Shown here in pieces: positions 59,918-64,000 of a stretch of 64,000 bases of DNA. The DNA comes from Mesorhizobium sp. WSM3860 (lineage in GTDB: Bacteria > Pseudomonadota > Alphaproteobacteria > Rhizobiales > Rhizobiaceae). The stretch covers positions 1 to 64,000 of the forward strand of contig NZ_NSGF01000006.1 of the NCBI RefSeq assembly GCF_002294995.1. Reading direction: 5' to 3'. Numbering within the stretch: position 1 is the stretch's first letter; each line of letters opens with the position of its first letter. Below the pieces are notes generated by a model. It had not been told where the DNA came from, searched no databases, and saw nothing but the letters and a program-made list of their open reading frames with translations. A program made the translations under genes and the position numbers.

Positions 59918-61987
59918 CTATTCGCGCCCACGCCGCGCCGCTCGCTCCTCGCGCGAGCGCCGGCGCGGGGTGGCGTCGCCCGCGGCGCCGTCCTCGCTCG
60001 TCGCCTTGCGCGGCGGCAATTTCACTGCGGCCGCAAGCTTGGGGAAAGGATCGACCTTGTTCGGCAGCGCCATGGCGTAGACGAAGTGCTCCTGGAATTT
60101 TGGCTCCAGCGCGGTTTCGATCTTTTCGATCCTGCTCACCGTCTCCTCGATCTCGCGGCGGTAGCCGCGATTGAGGAGTGCCATGCGCGCGCCGGCGCCG
60201 GCGGCGTTGCCGACGGCCGAGACCTTGTCGAGGTCGCAATCGGGAATGAGCCCCAGTACCATGGCGTATTTCGGGTCGATAAAGGATCCGAAGGCACCGG
60301 CGAAATGGATGCGGTCGACATGGTCGGTGTGCTGCTTTTCCATCAACAGCTTGGTGCCGGCGTAGAGCGCCGCCTTGGCGAGCTGGATGGCACGCACATC
60401 GTTCTGGGTGATGGTGATCTTCGGCTCGCCGTCCTTCAGCACATAGGAGAAGGTGCGGCCGTTGGGTACGATCCGCGGCGAGCGCGCAACCAGCGATCCG
60501 TCGACGACGCCGTCCTCGGAAATGATGCCGGCGAGATACATCTCGGCCACCACTTCGATGATGCCGGAGCCGCAAATGCCGGTGACGCCGGTCGCCTGCA
60601 CGCTTTCGGCAAAGCCCGGCTGATCGGACCAGAGTTCCGAACCGATAACGCGGTAGCGCGGTTCGAGCGTGTCCGGATCGATGCGCACGCGCTCGATGGC
60701 GCCGGGCGCTGCCCGCTGGCCGCCGGAAATCTCGGCGCCCTCGAAGGCCGGACCGGTGGGAGAGGAGGCCGCAACGACGCGCGTGCTGTTGCCGAGCACG
60801 ATCTCGGCATTGGTGCCGACATCGACGATCAGCATCATCTCGTCCTGGCGGTGCGGACCCTCGGAGAGCGTGACCGCGGCGGCATCGGCGCCGACATGGC
60901 CGGCGATGCAAGGCAGCATATAGAGGCGCGCGCCCTGGTTCAGCTTCAAGCCGAGATCGGAGGCCTTGATGCGCACCGCGCCGGAAACGGCGAGCGCAAA
61001 CGGCGCGCCGCCAAGCTCGGTCGGGTCGATGCCGAGGAACAGGTGGTGCATGATCGGATTGCCGACGAACACCGCGTCGAGGATGTCGTTGCGCTGGACA
61101 TTGCCTTCCGCGCAGACCTTGTCGACGAGGCCGGAAACGGCCTCGCGCACGGCGACCGTCATGCCCTCGCGGCCATCCGGGTTCATCATCACATAGGAGA
61201 CGCGGCTCATCAGATCCTCGCCGAAGCGGATCTGCGGGTTCGAGGTGCCGGAAGAGGCGGCGACGCGGCCCGACAGCAGCGAGACCAGATGCATGGCAAT
61301 GGTGGTCGAGCCGATGTCACAGGCGAGCCCGTAGGCCTCGTTCTTCAGGCCGGGCCACAGCGCGATGACACGCGCGATGTCGCTGTCCGCATCCTTGTGG
61401 ATGGCGGCGGTGGCGGTCCAGTTGCCCTTGCGCAGAATGCCCTGCACCTGCGGCATGAGATAGAAGTCGAATTCGACGTTCTTGAAACCCCAGTCCTTCA
61501 TCAAGGCGATCTTGAGCCGGTCGAGGTCGCCGAGCGGCTTGTGCATGTCGGGCTCTTCGATCTCGACATAGCACATGCGGATCGCCGTATCGCGAGCGAT
61601 AACCCTGGTGTCGGCGGCCTTGCGGATGGTCTGGGCGTTGATGACCGTGTCCTGCGGCACGTCGATGACGAGGTCGCCGAGGATCTGCGCCGAGCAGGAG
61701 AGGCGGCGGCGCTCCGGCAGGCCGCGCACGCGCTCGTAGCGCTCTTCCTTGGCGCCCTTGGGCGAGATGTGGTCGTTGGCAGAGACGATCTTGTGCTTGG
61801 CGAAATTGCCTTCCTGCACCTCGATCTGGCAGCGCCCGCAAGTGGCGCGGCCGCCGCACACGCTCTCGACATAGACGCCGAGCTGGCGCGCGGCGTCCAG
61901 CACCGGCGTGCCAACGGGAAACCGCCCGCGCTTGCCTGACGGCATGAACAGCACGAGCGGATCGGTGATGTTGGGCGGGGGATTCAT
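59918..61987 (-). CDS. Corrinoid-protein reductive activase (RamA-like, ferredoxin plus ASKHA domains)
   Basis: A 689-residue protein. An N-terminal 2Fe-2S ferredoxin domain (about 10-110) has cysteines 44, 50, 53 (ESVCGGRATCGRCQIEV) and 98. After a linker comes a large ASKHA/DUF4445 domain: YGLACDIGSTTIAMHLVSLL near residue 220 is the phosphate-1 motif, followed by VGNPIMHHLFLGIDPTELGG, LIVDVGTNAEIVLGN and GAFGSFIDPKYAMVLGLIPD. Such RACE proteins use ATP to bring inactive cob(II)alamin in methyltransferase corrinoid proteins back to cob(I)alamin. Its neighbours are methyl-THF methyltransferase and MetF-like genes. An arginine-rich tail (RRRSREERAARRGRE) is unusual. Confidence 0.88.
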   Translation of the reverse strand: MNPPPNITDPLVLFMPSGKRGRFPVGTPVLDAARQLGVYVESVCGGRATCGRCQIEVQEGNFAKHKIVSANDHISPKGAKEERYERVRGLPERRRLSCSAQILGDLVIDVPQDTVINAQTIRKAADTRVIARDTAIRMCYVEIEEPDMHKPLGDLDRLKIALMKDWGFKNVEFDFYLMPQVQGILRKGNWTATAAIHKDADSDIARVIALWPGLKNEAYGLACDIGSTTIAMHLVSLLSGRVAASSGTSNPQIRFGEDLMSRVSYVMMNPDGREGMTVAVREAVSGLVDKVCAEGNVQRNDILDAVFVGNPIMHHLFLGIDPTELGGAPFALAVSGAVRIKASDLGLKLNQGARLYMLPCIAGHVGADAAAVTLSEGPHRQDEMMLIVDVGTNAEIVLGNSTRVVAASSPTGPAFEGAEISGGQRAAPGAIERVRIDPDTLEPRYRVIGSELWSDQPGFAESVQATGVTGICGSGIIEVVAEMYLAGIISEDGVVDGSLVARSPRIVPNGRTFSYVLKDGEPKITITQNDVRAIQLAKAALYAGTKLLMEKQHTDHVDRIHFAGAFGSFIDPKYAMVLGLIPDCDLDKVSAVGNAAGAGARMALLNRGYRREIEETVSRIEKIETALEPKFQEHFVYAMALPNKVDPFPKLAAAVKLPPRKATSEDGAAGDATPRRRSREERAARRGRE

Positions 61988-62076
61988 GCTGGCACGCGTC
62001 TCGATGGCAATTGCCGATATCGTTTAACGGATCGTTTTACTGTTGGGTGGAGTGTACGTTGGTCCAGGGGCCAAAC

Positions 62077-62319
62077 ATGTCGGATATTCTGCTGCCCGCC
62101 ATCTTCACCGCTTTCACCATGGTGCGCGTGCTCAAAGGCCCATGGCTGCGCAATCCGCAATATCTGGCCTCCGGAATTCTCGGCGCGATCGTCGGAGCGC
62201 TCCTGCTCCACGCATTCTGGCCCGCCTACGACGATGATTTCATCGTCGGCGGCGCTACAGGTATCTTCGGGTCCTGGGCAGGAATGGTATTGTTCGACGC
62301 CATATTGGGCGTCGCCTGA
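62077..62319 (+). CDS. Small membrane protein of unknown function
   Basis: An 80-residue protein with about two to three hydrophobic helices (DILLPAIFTAFTMVRVL; GILGAIVGALLLHAFW; TGIFGSWAGMVLFDAIL). ATG 62077 follows AGGGG. It lies on the plus strand between the activase and methyltransferase genes of a minus-strand corrinoid unit, so it interrupts that operon. I do not recognise a family. The 79-bp gap to the end of the methyltransferase gene is empty. Confidence 0.65.
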   Translation: MSDILLPAIFTAFTMVRVLKGPWLRNPQYLASGILGAIVGALLLHAFWPAYDDDFIVGGATGIFGSWAGMVLFDAILGVA

Positions 62320-62398
62320 CCGCAAAGCAGACTTCTCCGACCGCATCGACGATGCGATCGGATCAGCGCTGTTTGCAGTGCGGCTCACGATTGCGCGC

Positions 62399-63376
62399 TT
62401 ATCCCCTGGCCATCCGGGCTTCTCGGCCGCCGCGGCGACGCCCGCCGGCAGCGGCGGCGCCATCGCCAGGGGCGGTGACCGCGACCGGAGCCGCGACCGC
62501 ATGGCCGCCTTCGGCCGGCTTGTAGTCCTTGTAGGTGCGGATCCAGTTGGTGCAGTTCTCGTCGGTGCCGTTGAGCACGTTGGCGCCGCGCACGGCCTCC
62601 ATCTCCTGCGGGCGGACCGGGTTCATGATGGCGCTCGTCATGCCGGCGCCGATCACCATCGGGATGAAGGCGGCGTTGATGCCGTGGCGATGCGGCAGGC
62701 CAAACGAGATGTTGGAAAGGCCGCAAGTGGTGTTGACCTTGAGCTCCTCGCGCAAACGGCGCAGCAGTGCGAACACCTGGCGGCCGGCATCGCCCAGCGC
62801 GCCGATCGGCATCACCAGCGGGTCGACGACGACGTCATGCGCGGGAATGCCGTGGTCGGCGCAGCGCTCGACGATCTTCTTGGCGACCGCGAAGCGGACG
62901 TCCGGATCCATCGAGATGCCCGTCTCGTCATTGGAAATGGCTACGACCGGAACATTGTATTTCTTGACCAGCGGCAGGATGGCTTCGAGCTTCTCTTCCT
63001 CGCCGGTGACGGAGTTGACCAGCGGGCGGCCCTTGGCGACCTTCAGCGCCGCCTCGATCGCGGCGGTCACCGAAGAGTCGATCGACAGCGGCAGATCGAC
63101 CAAGTTCTGCACGATCTCCAGCGTTTGCACCAAAAGCGCAGGCTCGGTCGCATTGGGGTCGACGGCGGTCACGCCGGCATTGACGTCGAGCATGGTGGCG
63201 CCGCAGGCGGCCTGTTCCAGCGCATCCTTGATGACGGTCTCGAAGTTGCCTGCCACCATCTCGGCGGCCAGCTTCTTGCGGCCGGTCGGGTTGATGCGCT
63301 CGCCGATCACGCAGAAGGGCTGATCGAAGCCGATGACGATTTCTCGGGTCGCCGAGGCGACGATGGTGCGGGTCAT
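62399..63376 (-). CDS. Methyltetrahydrofolate:corrinoid methyltransferase (pterin-binding TIM barrel)
   Basis: A 325-residue protein of the dihydropteroate-synthase-like methyltransferase family (MtgA/AcsE type). GERINPTGRKKLAAEM near residue 25 is the pterin-binding start, then ACGATMLDVNAGV, PLSIDSSVTAAIEAAL, GRPLVNSVTGEEEK and GLSNISFGLPHRHGIN, each family signatures. It moves a methyl group between a corrinoid protein and tetrahydrofolate. The last about 40 residues form a Gly/Ala/Arg-rich tail not usual for the family. It lies between the MetF-like gene and the activase gene, all on the minus strand; the corrinoid protein and the substrate-specific (MttB-type) methyltransferase would be expected beyond position 64000. 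Confidence 0.9.
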   Translation of the reverse strand: MTRTIVASATREIVIGFDQPFCVIGERINPTGRKKLAAEMVAGNFETVIKDALEQAACGATMLDVNAGVTAVDPNATEPALLVQTLEIVQNLVDLPLSIDSSVTAAIEAALKVAKGRPLVNSVTGEEEKLEAILPLVKKYNVPVVAISNDETGISMDPDVRFAVAKKIVERCADHGIPAHDVVVDPLVMPIGALGDAGRQVFALLRRLREELKVNTTCGLSNISFGLPHRHGINAAFIPMVIGAGMTSAIMNPVRPQEMEAVRGANVLNGTDENCTNWIRTYKDYKPAEGGHAVAAPVAVTAPGDGAAAAGGRRRGGREARMARG

Positions 63377-63392
63377 GCAATCTCTCCGTCGG

Positions 63393-63414
63393 GATATAAA
63401 GAGTTCTTTATATC
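63393..63414. promoter_or_regulatory. Perfect 22-bp palindrome upstream of the methyltransferase gene
   Basis: Arms GATATAAAGA and TCTTTATATC are perfect inverses separated by two bases. The site lies 16 bp upstream of the methyltransferase ATG, in the 79-bp gap after the MetF-like gene. AT-rich in a GC-rich genome, it is a strong candidate operator, probably of an ArsR- or MerR-type regulator of methyl/SAM metabolism. The regulator is not in the window. Confidence 0.65.
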
Positions 63415-63455
63415 GTTATCTGGTCTTATTCAAGCGGACAGGTGCCGGCCGCGCC

Positions 63456-64000
63456 TCAATGCGCGGTCTTCACCATGTCGACCTGGGTTTCGGTAATCTC
63501 GTCGTGCAGTATGTGGTCGAGGCGCTCGGCGACGATCTGGTCGTCGCGGCGGATCTCCCGTTTCCAGGGCTGGCGGCCTTTCAGCACGCCGGATTCATCG
63601 ACGATCTCGGCGACATACTCTTCCTGGCGGTAGGCCATGACATGCACGCCGGCGACGCCCGGAATTTCCTTCACCTCGTTGATGATGTCGATGCAGAGCT
63701 GCTTGCCTTCCTTCTTCTGGTCCTGCGCGCCTTCGAGCCGCTTGATCACTGCATCGGGGATATGGATGCCCGGCACGTTGGAGCGGATCCATTTGGCGGT
63801 CTTGGCAGAGGCGAGCGGCCCGACGCCGCACAGGATGAAGACTTTTTCTGTGTGGCCGAGGTCGCGCGCCGTTTGCATGAAGGTTCGGAACATCGGCACA
63901 TCGAAGCAATATTGCGTCTGCACGAATTGCGCGCCGGCGGCGATCTTCTTGCCGAGATGGATCGGACGGAAATCGTAAGGCGGCGCGAAGGGGTTGACGG
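63456..64000 (-). CDS. Methylenetetrahydrofolate reductase-family protein, 5' part beyond the window
   Basis: The last about 181 residues of a MetF-type protein. Reading down from 64000 gives VNPFAPPYDFRPIHLGKKI then AGAQFVQTQYCFDVPMFR, the C-terminal half of the MTHFR barrel, where QTQYCFD is the conserved substrate-side strand. The following part (about 100 residues) with KVFILCGVGPLASAKTAKWI is typical of the MTHFR variant found with corrinoid methyltransferase genes. In this setting it would oxidise methyl-THF to methylene-THF, the reverse of the methionine route. The gene starts beyond position 64000. Confidence 0.82.
   Translation of the reverse strand, partial: VNPFAPPYDFRPIHLGKKIAAGAQFVQTQYCFDVPMFRTFMQTARDLGHTEKVFILCGVGPLASAKTAKWIRSNVPGIHIPDAVIKRLEGAQDQKKEGKQLCIDIINEVKEIPGVAGVHVMAYRQEEYVAEIVDESGVLKGRQPWKREIRRDDQIVAERLDHILHDEITETQVDMVKTAH

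Noticed and set aside
1..64000. CRISPR arrays, tRNA or rRNA genes, insertion sequences, integrase or attachment sites
   Set aside because: I looked for regularly spaced repeats, cloverleaf-like segments, transposase and integrase motifs and flanking direct repeats, and found none that I could support.

Overview
The window is about 64 kb of GC-rich, gene-dense chromosomal DNA from an alphaproteobacterium. The best fit is a member of the Phyllobacteriaceae, most likely Mesorhizobium or a close relative. This rests on the gene complement (serine-cycle genes, heterotetrameric sarcosine oxidase, a CbtB/CbtA cobalt locus under a cobalamin riboswitch, DUF1127 proteins) and on dispersed palindromic intergenic repeats that I associate with Mesorhizobium genomes. 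I see no tRNA or rRNA gene, insertion sequence, phage gene or CRISPR array.

Layout. 1-3584 (minus strand): a serine-cycle block, mtkA (cut by the window edge), mcl and sgaA, headed by a LuxR-type regulator whose receiver domain has lost its phospho-acceptor. 3928-8896: MgtE magnesium channel, a MerR regulator, two coupled membrane enzymes and an MFS transporter. 8865-10055: a Rieske oxygenase gene interrupted by an in-frame TGA. 10195-15871: ChaC, then a cobalamin riboswitch driving cbtB-cbtA-cobP-cobO, followed by cobD, cobC and a tyrosine phosphatase. 15893-24388: a creatininase-like hydrolase with RidA, a TauABC-type ABC transporter, a large inverted repeat, a cytosine-deaminase-like amidohydrolase, a GlcD-type FAD oxidase and two NQO-type flavoproteins. 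24439-31413 (minus): an overlapping four-gene operon of two FAD-GcvT demethylating dehydrogenases, a betaine/homocysteine S-methyltransferase-like protein and an aminotransferase, next to an XRE-cupin regulator with duplicated operator-like repeats. 32342-34516: nitroreductase and DHA2 efflux pump. 34716-39882 (minus): soxBDAG. 40088-42982: DUF3772 MscS channel and a small exported protein.

43184-51040 (plus) is the most interesting part. It is a seven-gene, partly overlapping operon with a HAD-UbiA fusion, a DprE1-like FAD oxidase, an ArnE-like small flippase subunit, an extended SDR, a class III aminotransferase, a multi-membrane-span GT-C-like protein and an FkbM methyltransferase. Read together it looks like a complete polyprenyl-phosphate-furanose pathway (make, epimerise, flip, transfer, methylate) comparable to mycobacterial decaprenylphosphoryl-arabinose synthesis.

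51195-64000: a third FAD-GcvT dehydrogenase, a DUF1194 protein, a beta/gamma-crystallin protein, a GlxA/GbdR-type regulator, small DUF1127 proteins, a LysR regulator, an alpha/beta hydrolase, and (minus) a corrinoid module: a RamA-like ASKHA reactivase, a methyl-THF:corrinoid methyltransferase and a MetF-type reductase (cut by the edge).

A common theme runs through much of the window: one-carbon units from methylated amines (sarcosine oxidase, three FAD-GcvT enzymes, a Bmt-like enzyme, a corrinoid methyl-transfer module) delivered to tetrahydrofolate, with serine-cycle genes and cobalamin supply in the same neighbourhood. Functions are read from motifs and context only. No database search was possible, and substrates are inferences.
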